A stretch of 14,169 nt of DNA from JBFLXN01 sp040755715 [NCBI: Candidatus Edwardsbacteria bacterium] (GTDB lineage Bacteria; Edwardsbacteria; AC1; JBFLXN01): the NCBI GenBank assembly GCA_040755715.1, contig JBFLXN010000060.1:1-14169 (forward strand), written 5' to 3'. Made by a program: the position numbers and the translations under genes. This document shows positions 1-6,040 of this stretch, piece after piece. The notes beneath the pieces are model-generated. The model was not told the DNA's origin. It saw only the letters and a program-made list of their open reading frames with translations, and made no database searches. Positions within the stretch are counted from its first letter, which is position 1, and the number at the start of each line of letters is the position of its first letter.

Positions 1-28
1 TTTGATTAATTTTTTTTCATGATTAGAT

Positions 29-56
29 ATTATACCGACTTTATCAGATTTTTCAA
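29..56 (-). promoter_or_regulatory. Possible sigma70-type promoter facing out of the window to the left
   Basis: On the minus strand TTGAAA (56-51) and TATAAT (34-29) are separated by 16 nt. This is a near-consensus pair reading leftwards off the window edge. The first downstream ATG (20-18) hits a stop after four codons, so the driven gene, if any, is outside the window. The region is AT-rich, so a chance match is possible. Confidence 0.35.
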
Positions 57-139
57 GTTTTTTAAAATATCTCATTGAAATTTGAGCCGCTGAAAACTGC
101 TCAAATTCATTTTGCATATAACCATTACCCCTTTACCTG

Positions 140-281
140 GAGACTGTGTCATAATGTCATTCTGAGGTGTTAGCCGAAGAATCTTCCCGATAAAAATCAG
201 GATAACTCATTGATATTATTAGATTCTTCGCTTCGCTCAGAATGACAAAAAGGACCATTTTGGGAATTATGACACAGTCTC
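140..281. repeat. 142-bp palindromic (MITE-like) element with 16-bp perfect terminal inverted repeats
   Basis: GAGACTGTGTCATAAT at 140-155 is the exact reverse complement of 266-281. Nested inside, 155-183 is matched by the inverse of 221-247, a motif containing TGTCATTCTGAG and CGAAGAATCT. There is no ORF inside and no clear target-site duplication at the edges. It lies 30 bp past the stop of the putative toxin gene, so its transcript could fold into a long hairpin at that operon's 3' end. The non-autonomous mobile nature is inferred from architecture only. Confidence 0.7.
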
Positions 282-311
282 ATGGTGGACCAGGACCTCA
301 GACCTCTAACT

Positions 312-674
312 CTATGGTAAGGTGAGGTCTTTCCCAAAGGGAAACCGCTCTCTGGCTACCATCTCCAAGAACTGTTCAAAGGTCAAAGCTGTTGATGCGA
401 TATGCATTTCCGGTGAATCAAAGGGATGAAGGTGCCATCCCGTATATGAGTTATTGGCACCAAATAGTCTTGCGTTCTCTTTTATCAAGGCGAAAGATGT
501 CTTTTCCGTTGTACTATTGTAAAAGATAGCGATAAAGGTCTCATCCTCCAAGTATACTCTCATCTTCAGTATGATGCCATCTTCTATCACCACACTGACT
601 GTTGTTACAAAAGGAAATTTTTGACAAGTCCTAATAATCAATTTAGAAAAACCCAAAGGATCTAGGGCAGGCAT
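312..674 (-). CDS. Putative toxin of a two-gene toxin-antitoxin pair (TumE/DUF6516-like)
   Basis: This 120-residue protein has alternating beta-strand-like segments (residues 22-63, for example VTTVSVVIEDG and MRVYLEDETFIAIFY). A His-rich GWHLHPFD motif follows at 79-86 with H91 after it, then a helical TFEQFLEMV stretch at 98-106. It has no signal peptide or membrane segment. It starts with ATG 674-672 behind GAGGAG at 8 nt spacing, and overlaps the 3' end of the upstream gene by 13 bp, typical of translationally coupled toxin-antitoxin pairs. The His motif and the partner's features recall TumE-type (DUF6516) pairs, but I recognise this only from general resemblance. A non-toxin conserved pair remains possible. 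The target and activity are unknown. Confidence 0.5.
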   Translation of the reverse strand: MPALDPLGFSKLIIRTCQKFPFVTTVSVVIEDGIILKMRVYLEDETFIAIFYNSTTEKTSFALIKENARLFGANNSYTGWHLHPFDSPEMHIASTALTFEQFLEMVARERFPFGKDLTLP

Positions 675-970
675 TTTTGAAACTCCTCAATCTTGGATTT
701 CCGCGAGCAAAGGGCTTCCCATTCCAGAAATTCGCTCTCTACTTCAAAGGAGTATTGATTGGGAAATTCTTCCTTCTCACAGAGGGCTTTAAACTCGTGG
801 AAGGACATCTTATATTTCTCTTCAAAATGGCGAATAGAAGTCTCTATCTCCTCTAACTTGTGGACCAGAATGTCCCTTAAAGCGATCCAAAGCGCAACTT
901 CAAATCGAGATTCTCCGGTTATCTCAGTTAGGATTCTTGCCGCCGACTTTGGAATTGCCACAGCATTCAT
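662..970 (-). CDS. Putative antitoxin partner, coiled-coil protein of 102 residues
   Basis: An upstream extension to 1057 is open, but the start at 970 is chosen because GGGGAGGTG sits 7 nt before this ATG. Residues 30-53 form a strongly charged helix (RDILVHKLEEIETSIRHFEE), followed by KYKMSFHEFKALCEKEE (53-69) and a conserved-looking FEVESEFLEWEAL segment (75-87). Acidic two-helix proteins with this K/R-Y-x-M-S-F-x-E-F and W-E-W/WEAL pattern are found beside small TumE-like proteins and are assigned as antitoxins. The 13-bp overlap with the following gene supports a two-gene unit. There is no recognisable DNA-binding domain, so autoregulation cannot be read from the sequence. Confidence 0.5.
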   Translation of the reverse strand: MNAVAIPKSAARILTEITGESRFEVALWIALRDILVHKLEEIETSIRHFEEKYKMSFHEFKALCEKEEFPNQYSFEVESEFLEWEALCSRKSKIEEFQKCLP

Positions 971-989
971 TTCATACACCTCCCCATTC

Positions 990-1109
990 TCAAAATGTTT
1001 TGCTGATGAACTCATCCCCATTCCCTTCGGGCGTAGCCCTACGGGCGAGCCCATCAAATCCGTGGTTGCTCTTCGCCACCAGCCAGAAGACTAATAACCC
1101 TTTTTTCAT
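990..1109 (-). CDS. Small ORF of 39 codons with a strong ribosome binding site, upstream of the putative antitoxin
   Basis: AAGGAGGT lies 8 nt before ATG 1109-1107. The peptide starts MKKGLLVFWLVA, resembling the beginning of a signal peptide, but then turns polar and glycine/arginine-rich (GLARRATPEGNG), encoded by a GC-rich segment built from GGGCG/CGCCC inverted repeats. The stop is 19 nt upstream of the antitoxin start codon, so the two would be co-translated. It could be a leader peptide, the debris of an exported protein invaded by a repeat, or noise around a good Shine-Dalgarno. No family was recognised. Confidence 0.3.
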   Translation of the reverse strand: MKKGLLVFWLVAKSNHGFDGLARRATPEGNGDEFISKTF

Positions 1110-1145
1110 AGGTTTTACCTCCTTTTTTATTTTTTTGTCGTGCCT

Positions 1146-1232
1146 TTCACGAAATTCGCAACCCCTTGATTTACACGAACTCCACAAACAGAACGCCTCT
1201 ACGAGGCTAATCTCTTTGTCTAATTTCGTGAA
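1146..1232. repeat. 87-bp inverted-repeat element (TTCACGAAATT ends)
   Basis: TTCACGAAATT (1146-1156) is the exact inverse of AATTTCGTGAA (1222-1232). It lies between the end of dnaE and the 39-codon ORF. There is no coding content; it probably belongs to the same class of short dispersed palindromes seen elsewhere in the window. Confidence 0.5.
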
Positions 1233-1242
1233 GCCCTATGTT

Positions 1243-1311
1243 GAGAAACGGTGAAACGGAGAAACAGAGAACTATTTGCTCTTTCTCCTATTCCCCCATT
1301 CCCCGTTTCTC
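1243..1311. repeat. Inverted repeat overlapping the dnaE 3' end
   Basis: GAGAAACGG at 1243-1251 is inverse to CCGTTTCTC at 1303-1311, and GGAGAAAC at 1258-1265 to GTTTCTCC at 1305-1312. The right arm lies inside the dnaE reading frame and encodes its Arg/Gly/Asn-rich last residues. It looks like a short dispersed repeat that replaced the original gene end. Confidence 0.45.
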
Positions 1312-4300
1312 CCATTCCTCCTTCTTCTTTTCTCTACCCAGTGTCCGACCAAACGAAGGCGACCGTCTCCCACCAGTTTTTTAGTCTTCTGAATGAATTC
1401 TTCAGTGGGATCTACTCTTACTCCTTTCAAACGGAGAGTAGTCTTATTTCCATCCGTTCCTTGCAACCGAACAAAGACTTGACACTTTCCAGGGAAACCT
1501 GCAAATAGCGATTTCAAAGCGATTCCAATTTGCCCATCCAACTCTTCAAGAAAAAGACTGATTTCCAACTTATGGGCTAAAGTCTCCTTAGCTTCAGACA
1601 ATGGTAATAAATCAGAAGCTATTATTTTGGGTTTCTCGCCTTCTTTGGTAGAAATAGTTCCTTTAATCAAGAATATTGACTCTGGCTGTAATTTCTGGCG
1701 ATATTGTGCATATAAATCGGAGAAGACTACTACTTCAGTTGAGCCAGTAAAATCTTCAAGTGAAAGAAAAGACATTTCTTTTCCAGAGCGGTCGTGGTGT
1801 GGTTTCACCGCCGTAATCACTCCACCAATGGTGATTGATTTTCTGTCTTCTAGCTCTGTTAGATTACTAATCTTTTCCGAAGCAAACGATTCAAGGTCAA
1901 ATTGGTAAGCATCAAGTGGATGACCAGAAAGGTAGAAACCTAAAACTTCCTTTTCGTAAGAGAGGATTTGATTTTTAGACCAAGCGGACACTGGACTAAC
2001 ATCAAAAGTCATTTTTTCTACTGCCGTCTGTCCAAAAATAGAAGTTTGTTTTTTTTCTTTTAACCGATGAGCACAAGCTGCCCTTTCAAGCAATGTATTC
2101 ACAGAGGCAAAAAGCATTGCTCTATAGTAACCCTTTTCTGTTCCAGTTATATTAAGAGAATCAAAAGCACCTGCTTTAATTAGACTTTCCACTACCTTTT
2201 TATTTACTAATCTGGTATCCACCTCCCCTAAAAAATTTGCCAGAGAAGACCAGTCCGTCCCGACTTTGTTGAAATTTGTGGTGGACCTGTCTCTCGCTTT
2301 TTGAATAGAAATGATGGCATTTTCACCTACATTCTTAATGGCCCCCAGACCAAAAAGTATTTTATCATTAATAACCTTGAATCTGTAGTCACTTTGGTTT
2401 ATATCTGGAGATAAAAGTGTAATACCCATCCGCCTACATTCATTCGTCAAGGTTAAAATGCGCTCACTATTTCCCATTTCGCTTGAGAGTGAAGCCGCCA
2501 TAAACTCTACGGGATAGTGAGCCTTTAGAAAAACTGTCTGGTAGGCTAAATAGGCATATCCTGCCGCATGAGATTTGTTAAATCCATAACCAGCGAAAGT
2601 AGCCATCTCATTGAAAATCTTCCGGGCACTCTTTTCTGAGACCCCGTTCTCTTTAGCCCCTCGCACAAAGTCTTGTTCTTTCTTACTCATTACTTCAAAT
2701 CGCTTCTTGCTCATAGCCGCCCGGAGGACATCCGCTTCTCCTAAACTGAAACCAGCCAGAACAGAAGCAATCTCAATCACTTGTTCCTGATAGGTAATCA
2801 CTCCGTAAGTCTCTTTTAATATCTTTTCCAATAGTGGATGGTCATAGACAATTGGAGCCCGCCCGTGTTTTCTCTGGATATAATCATTCAAGCGACCCAT
2901 TGGTCCCGGACGATAAAGAGAAATGATAGCAATAATATCATGAATCGTATCTGGCTGAACTTGTCGTAAGAGGTCCCGCATTCCGCTACTCTCCAATTGA
3001 AAGACACCAATGGTCTCACCTTGTCTTAACAACTTAAAGGTTTTTTTATCTTCAAAAGAAATATTTTTTATATCAATGATTATTCCTTTTTCTTGAAGCA
3101 TACTAAATGTTTCTTCAATCACCGTCAAGGTTCGCAATCCCAAGAAATCCATTTTTAGAAGCCCAATATCTTCCAGGCATTTCATTTCATATTGAGTAGA
3201 TACTTCGCCTTTTGTTCCCTTAAATAGAGGTAAATATTCAATTAAGGGCCCCGGGGTAATAACAATCCCTGCGGCATGGGTTGAGGCATGACGAATGATG
3301 CCTTCCAATTTTTGGGCAATCTCCACCACCTCTCTGTATCGTGGATTGGAATTAATCAATTCTTTCAACTCTGAAGTGGTCTCAATTGCTTTTTCAATGG
3401 AGACACCGAATGGAATTAATTTTGCTAAACGGTCTCCATCTTGATAGGAAAGGTTGAGGGCACGGACTACATCTCGTATAGCTTGCTTTGCCAGCATCGT
3501 GCCAAAAGTAATAATCTGGGTAACATTTTCAGCCCCATATTTGTTCAACACATAATCTATAATCTCTCCTCTCCTTTTATCACCGAAATCAATGTCAATA
3601 TCAGGTAAACTGATGCGCTCTAAATTCAAAAATCGCTCAAAAATCAATCCATATTGAAGAGGGTCAACTTCTGTAATTCCCAAGGCATAGAGCACCAAAC
3701 TTCCAACCGCTGAACCCCTACCCGGTCCGACCGGAATTTGCTTCTTGTAGGCTACATCTATGAAGTCCTTAACGATTAGAAAATACCCAGCATAGCCCAT
3801 CTTTTTAATAATGGAAAGTTCTTTAGAAAGTCTTTCTTCTATACTCGGAGTAATTTTGGAATAGCGGCGAGCAAGCCCGGTTTTTGCCAGATATTCCAAG
3901 TATTCATCAGTGCTTTCGTAACCGGCCGGAAGAGGAAAATGCGGCAGATGCACCTTTCCACTGCCAAGTTCTAATAAGAGATTACACTTTTCCGCCACTT
4001 CCACGGTTCTGGTAACTGCCTCTTCAATTTCCGCAAAGAGTTGTTTCATCTCAGAAGGAGAACGGAAATAAAATTCATCTCCACTAAAACGGAGCCTGCT
4101 CTTTTCTTCTACCGTATTTCCTGTTTGAATACATAGCAAAATGTCCTGAGGTTTGGCATCTTCTCTTTTTAGATAGTGAACATCGTTGGTGGCCACTAAA
4201 GGGATATTCAACAATTTTGAAAGATTGACCAATTCACGATTCAGAGTTACTTCTTCCGGAAGATGATGCTCCTGGATTTCCAAGTAGTAGTCTTCTTCAA

Positions 4301-4808
4301 ACAATTCTTTATACCAACTGATTACTTTTTTAGCTTCTTCCAGTTTGCCCTGTCCAATCAAATGAGCTACTTCCCCTTTAGGGCATCCTGAGAGAATTAC
4401 CAATCCCTGATGGTTTTCCATTAATATTTCTTTATCAATGCGCGGTTTATAATAAAAGCCTTCCAGATAACCCACTGTAGAAAGTTTCATTAAATTTTTG
4501 TAACCCTGCAAATTCTTTGCCAGCACAGTGAGATGAAATGAGGCATCTGAAATACCCCCAGTTGATTTCTTGTCCAACCGACTGTTGGGAGCGATATACA
4601 TCTCTGAGCCAATAATGGGTTTAATACCGGCTTTATTTACCTGCTTATAAAAATCAATTACTCCAAACATATTGCCATGGTCAGTGATGGCTAAAGCCGG
4701 CAACTGGTATTGGTGGGCCAGAGCAACTAACTCTTGGAGCCTGACCACTCCGTCAAGCAAACTATATTCCGTATGGAGATGAAGATGAACAAAGTCAGCG
4801 TGTGGCAT
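1272..4808 (-). CDS. dnaE: DNA polymerase III alpha subunit (replicative polymerase)
   Basis: The 1178-residue protein is full length for the DnaE1 family (about 1160) and extends DNA at the replication fork. The N-terminal PHP domain keeps the metal-ligand pattern: HLHLHTEYSLLDG (8-20), TDHGN (42-46), E69, H92, C142 and NDVH (208-211), so it may have intrinsic proofreading. The polymerase core has PGRGSAVGS (362-370), PDIDIDF (402-408, catalytic Asp pair), KMDFLGLRT (552-560, third Asp) and YRPGPM (632-637). FNKSHAAGYA lies at 743-752. A beta-clamp motif QTSIF is at 921-925 and an OB-fold at about 990-1070. An in-frame stop two codons upstream fixes ATG 4808 as the first start; no strong Shine-Dalgarno is visible. 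Residues after about 1157 (EKRRRRNGRNGEWGNRRKSK) are low-complexity and repeat-derived, unlike normal DnaE ends. It is preceded by a small zinc-ribbon gene and a tandem repeat. Confidence 0.97.
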   Translation of the reverse strand: MPHADFVHLHLHTEYSLLDGVVRLQELVALAHQYQLPALAITDHGNMFGVIDFYKQVNKAGIKPIIGSEMYIAPNSRLDKKSTGGISDASFHLTVLAKNLQGYKNLMKLSTVGYLEGFYYKPRIDKEILMENHQGLVILSGCPKGEVAHLIGQGKLEEAKKVISWYKELFEEDYYLEIQEHHLPEEVTLNRELVNLSKLLNIPLVATNDVHYLKREDAKPQDILLCIQTGNTVEEKSRLRFSGDEFYFRSPSEMKQLFAEIEEAVTRTVEVAEKCNLLLELGSGKVHLPHFPLPAGYESTDEYLEYLAKTGLARRYSKITPSIEERLSKELSIIKKMGYAGYFLIVKDFIDVAYKKQIPVGPGRGSAVGSLVLYALGITEVDPLQYGLIFERFLNLERISLPDIDIDFGDKRRGEIIDYVLNKYGAENVTQIITFGTMLAKQAIRDVVRALNLSYQDGDRLAKLIPFGVSIEKAIETTSELKELINSNPRYREVVEIAQKLEGIIRHASTHAAGIVITPGPLIEYLPLFKGTKGEVSTQYEMKCLEDIGLLKMDFLGLRTLTVIEETFSMLQEKGIIIDIKNISFEDKKTFKLLRQGETIGVFQLESSGMRDLLRQVQPDTIHDIIAIISLYRPGPMGRLNDYIQRKHGRAPIVYDHPLLEKILKETYGVITYQEQVIEIASVLAGFSLGEADVLRAAMSKKRFEVMSKKEQDFVRGAKENGVSEKSARKIFNEMATFAGYGFNKSHAAGYAYLAYQTVFLKAHYPVEFMAASLSSEMGNSERILTLTNECRRMGITLLSPDINQSDYRFKVINDKILFGLGAIKNVGENAIISIQKARDRSTTNFNKVGTDWSSLANFLGEVDTRLVNKKVVESLIKAGAFDSLNITGTEKGYYRAMLFASVNTLLERAACAHRLKEKKQTSIFGQTAVEKMTFDVSPVSAWSKNQILSYEKEVLGFYLSGHPLDAYQFDLESFASEKISNLTELEDRKSITIGGVITAVKPHHDRSGKEMSFLSLEDFTGSTEVVVFSDLYAQYRQKLQPESIFLIKGTISTKEGEKPKIIASDLLPLSEAKETLAHKLEISLFLEELDGQIGIALKSLFAGFPGKCQVFVRLQGTDGNKTTLRLKGVRVDPTEEFIQKTKKLVGDGRLRLVGHWVEKRRRRNGRNGEWGNRRKSK

Positions 4809-4823
4809 ATTCTATCCGAGATA

Positions 4824-4893
4824 TTGGGTTTGTTGGGTTCGTTGGGTTTGTTGGGTTCGTTGGGTTTGTTGGGTTCGTTGGATTTGTTGGGTT
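4824..4893. repeat. Tandem 9-bp array TTGGGTTYG, nearly 8 copies, G-quadruplex capable
   Basis: Units alternate TTGGGTTTG and TTGGGTTCG, giving an 18-bp higher-order repeat. There are six exact units, one with a single change (4878-4886) and a partial one. GGG tracts recur every 9 bp with 6-nt spacers on the plus strand, which is the dnaE template strand. The array ends 15 bp before the dnaE start codon. Confidence 0.9.
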
Positions 4894-4897
4894 AAAC

Positions 4898-4933
4898 TCA
4901 ATAAACCGGGTAAATTCAATAAACTAGGTAAAC
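4898..4933. repeat. Two diverged 18-bp tandem units next to the 9-bp array
   Basis: 4898-4915 (TCAATAAACCGGGTAAAT) and 4916-4933 (TCAATAAACTAGGTAAAC) differ at three positions. The 18-bp period matches the neighbouring array, so this may be an older, diverged part of the same tandem repeat. Confidence 0.6.
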
Positions 4934-4950
4934 CTATTCGTGGTTCCATT

Positions 4951-5259
4951 TCATTCTACCTTAGGAATTTTTTTCGGTATCTTAATATCTCTTAGCGGTG
5001 TGTTCAGGGGGTTAGCACAGAATTTTTCTTTGCACTCGGGGCAGATAAGAAATTCAAACTCCTGGTGAATTTCTTCTTCAATCAAATCTTCAGGAAAAGC
5101 AGAGAATTTCTCCCTAGCGTTCTTTACCTCTTCTTCATAGTCAGAGTATTCATCAATAGAAATCTCACCATTAAAATCGGTGAACACTGAAATCTTCACC
5201 CGATAAACTGTGCCTGAAGACAACACCTTTCCGCAGCGGGAACAAAATTTTTTAGGCAT
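4951..5259 (-). CDS. Small zinc-ribbon protein of unknown function
   Basis: The 102-residue protein has CSRC near the N-terminus (C6, C9) and CPECKEKFC near the C-terminus (C73, C76, C81). Four of these cysteines could bind one zinc in a ribbon fold. The segment between (about 28-70) is acidic and probably helical. It is cytoplasmic, with no signal peptide. It ends 142 bp upstream of dnaE on the same strand, so co-transcription is possible. No clear Shine-Dalgarno precedes ATG 5259, and CCTGAATCTT upstream does not help. I do not recognise a family; zinc-dependent nucleic-acid or protein binding would be a guess. Confidence 0.7.
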   Translation of the reverse strand: MPKKFCSRCGKVLSSGTVYRVKISVFTDFNGEISIDEYSDYEEEVKNAREKFSAFPEDLIEEEIHQEFEFLICPECKEKFCANPLNTPLRDIKIPKKIPKVE

Positions 5260-5315
5260 AAGATTCAGGATATTGATCTAACCACAGAGAACACAGAGGT
5301 TGGTTCTGAACCTCC

Positions 5316-5358
5316 CGGTGATTAAAAATCACCGCCTACTTTTAGACTCTCAGAGTCT
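5316..5358. repeat. Two short perfect palindromes upstream of the zinc-ribbon gene
   Basis: CGGTGATT-AAA-AATCACCG occupies 5316-5334 and AGACTCT-C-AGAGTCT occupies 5344-5358. Neither is followed by a T-run on either strand, so they are not canonical terminators. They could be operator-like sites or hairpins in the leader of the zinc-ribbon gene. Confidence 0.5.
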
Positions 5359-5362
5359 TAGG

Positions 5363-5412
5363 CTATTTCAAAAGAATCATCTTCTTTGTATTCGCAAAAA
5401 TCACCCGCGGGT
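5363..5412 (-). pseudogene. Vestige of a FlgD-Ig/type IX-like C-terminal tail (second copy)
   Basis: With one frameshift the minus strand reads AGDF then ANTKKMILLK followed by TAG (5365-5363). This parallels the tail of the remnant at 5515-5872, which ends AGDFSATKKMILVR. The two share AGAATCATCTTCTT exactly on the plus strand. No upstream domain of the original protein survives; the palindrome at 5421-5439 directly precedes it. Confidence 0.5.
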
Positions 5413-5420
5413 TTGTAGCG

Positions 5421-5439
5421 GTCCCGATTTTATCGGGAC
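5421..5439. repeat. Perfect palindrome GTCCCGAT-TTT-ATCGGGAC
   Basis: It has an 8-bp stem and 3-nt loop. A GC-rich stem of the kind commonly found in dispersed bacterial palindromic repeats, it lies between two decayed coding fragments and has no clean U-tract on either strand. Confidence 0.6.
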
Positions 5440-5461
5440 GGGTTTTATTTGCCGGTCAATC

Positions 5462-5518
5462 GTAGTGTAGCCCTTTATGGGCGTAATTTTTTTTACGGGG
5501 ACAAGGCCCCTACACTAC
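5462..5518. repeat. 57-bp palindromic element with GTAGTGTAG ends
   Basis: GTAGTGTAG (5462-5470) is inverse to CTACACTAC (5510-5518), and the fold contains inner inverted segments (GGGG-ACAAGG-CCCC and GTAATTTTTTTTAC). The right arm contains the stop codon of the remnant tail at 5515, so the element abuts or created that end. Confidence 0.6.
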
Positions 5519-5872
5519 CTCACTAGAATCATCTTCTTCGTAGCAGAAAAATCACCAGCACACAAGCGGTAAAAATATACCACTGCCGCTACCCGCTTTC
5601 CACTCTCATCTCTCCCGTCCCATAACCCCACCCTCACCCTCCCCTCGAGGGGAGGGATATAGGGAGGGGTTAGAAGAGGAAGGAGAGGGGTCAAACCTCC
5701 CCTTGTGAACAGGCGGTATTCTGTGTGAAAAGACCCTCTGGCGGTCATATCCACTGCTTCCTGATGAATCTACGGAGGCATTGACACCTATCTTTGTGCC
5801 ACCCACTTTGCTTGCATTCAAAATACATCCCAAGAAAACAAACATCACCAAAAAGAAAGTTTTTTGTCTCAT
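5515..5872 (-). pseudogene. Decayed lipoprotein/secreted protein gene with a surviving FlgD-Ig/type IX-like C-terminal tail
   Basis: AAGGAGGG precedes ATG 5872, followed by MRQKTFFLVMFVFLGC, a lipoprotein-type signal with lipobox FLGC (Cys16). The frame then runs into repeat-encoded low complexity (YPSPRGEGEGGVMG) and stops at 5606. In a different frame, 5515-5622 encodes LWDGRDESGKRV then VVYFYRLCAGDFSATKKMILVR, the end of a FlgD-Ig-like domain as found at the C-termini of cargo exported by type IX-like systems. Head and tail are separated by a palindromic repeat (around 5617-5706) and a frame change. The simplest reading is one exported protein reduced to its two ends. A perfect promoter drives it. 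Confidence 0.6.
5637..5656. repeat. Perfect 20-bp palindrome CCCTCCCCTCGAGGGGAGGG
   Basis: It is the core of a GC-rich repeat (about 5617-5706) with further CCCTCC/GGAGGG runs around it. It lies inside the decayed lipoprotein gene and accounts for that gene's low-complexity Pro/Gly/Arg residues. Confidence 0.75.
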
Positions 5873-5955
5873 TTTATCTTGCCCTCCTTAGGTTGAAAAA
5901 TGTCCCTTTAGTAAAGACTGATAAGACATCTCATCGCTCTCACTTCACTAATGAG

Positions 5956-5984
5956 ATTATACCACTAAGCCACTATTTTGTCAA
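5956..5984 (-). promoter_or_regulatory. Perfect consensus sigma70 promoter upstream of the decayed lipoprotein gene
   Basis: TTGACA (5984-5979), a 17-nt spacer and TATAAT (5961-5956) on the minus strand match consensus exactly. The start would be near 5949, giving a leader of about 75 nt to ATG 5872. An inverted pair ATCTCAT/ATGAGAT immediately downstream could be an operator or leader hairpin. Confidence 0.85.
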
Positions 5985-6040
5985 GGGGTTTTTCAAAATT
6001 TTCTCCAAAAAACATGTGCAAAAATTTGAGGAAAGAATCT

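Noticed and set aside
4-20. Start of a gene at ATG 20 on the minus strand
   Set aside because: The frame closes after MKKN; only the promoter-like pair is reported.
759-1094. Plus-strand ORF opposite the antitoxin
   Set aside because: It is antisense to a better supported gene, with no ribosome binding site and no recognisable protein features.
4824-4893. CRISPR-like array
   Set aside because: The 9-bp units are contiguous with no unique spacers; it is a simple tandem repeat.
6000-6040. Terminator downstream of cdsA
   Set aside because: Only AT-rich partial self-complementarity (CAAATTTT/AAAATTTTG) without a stable GC stem followed by a T-run.
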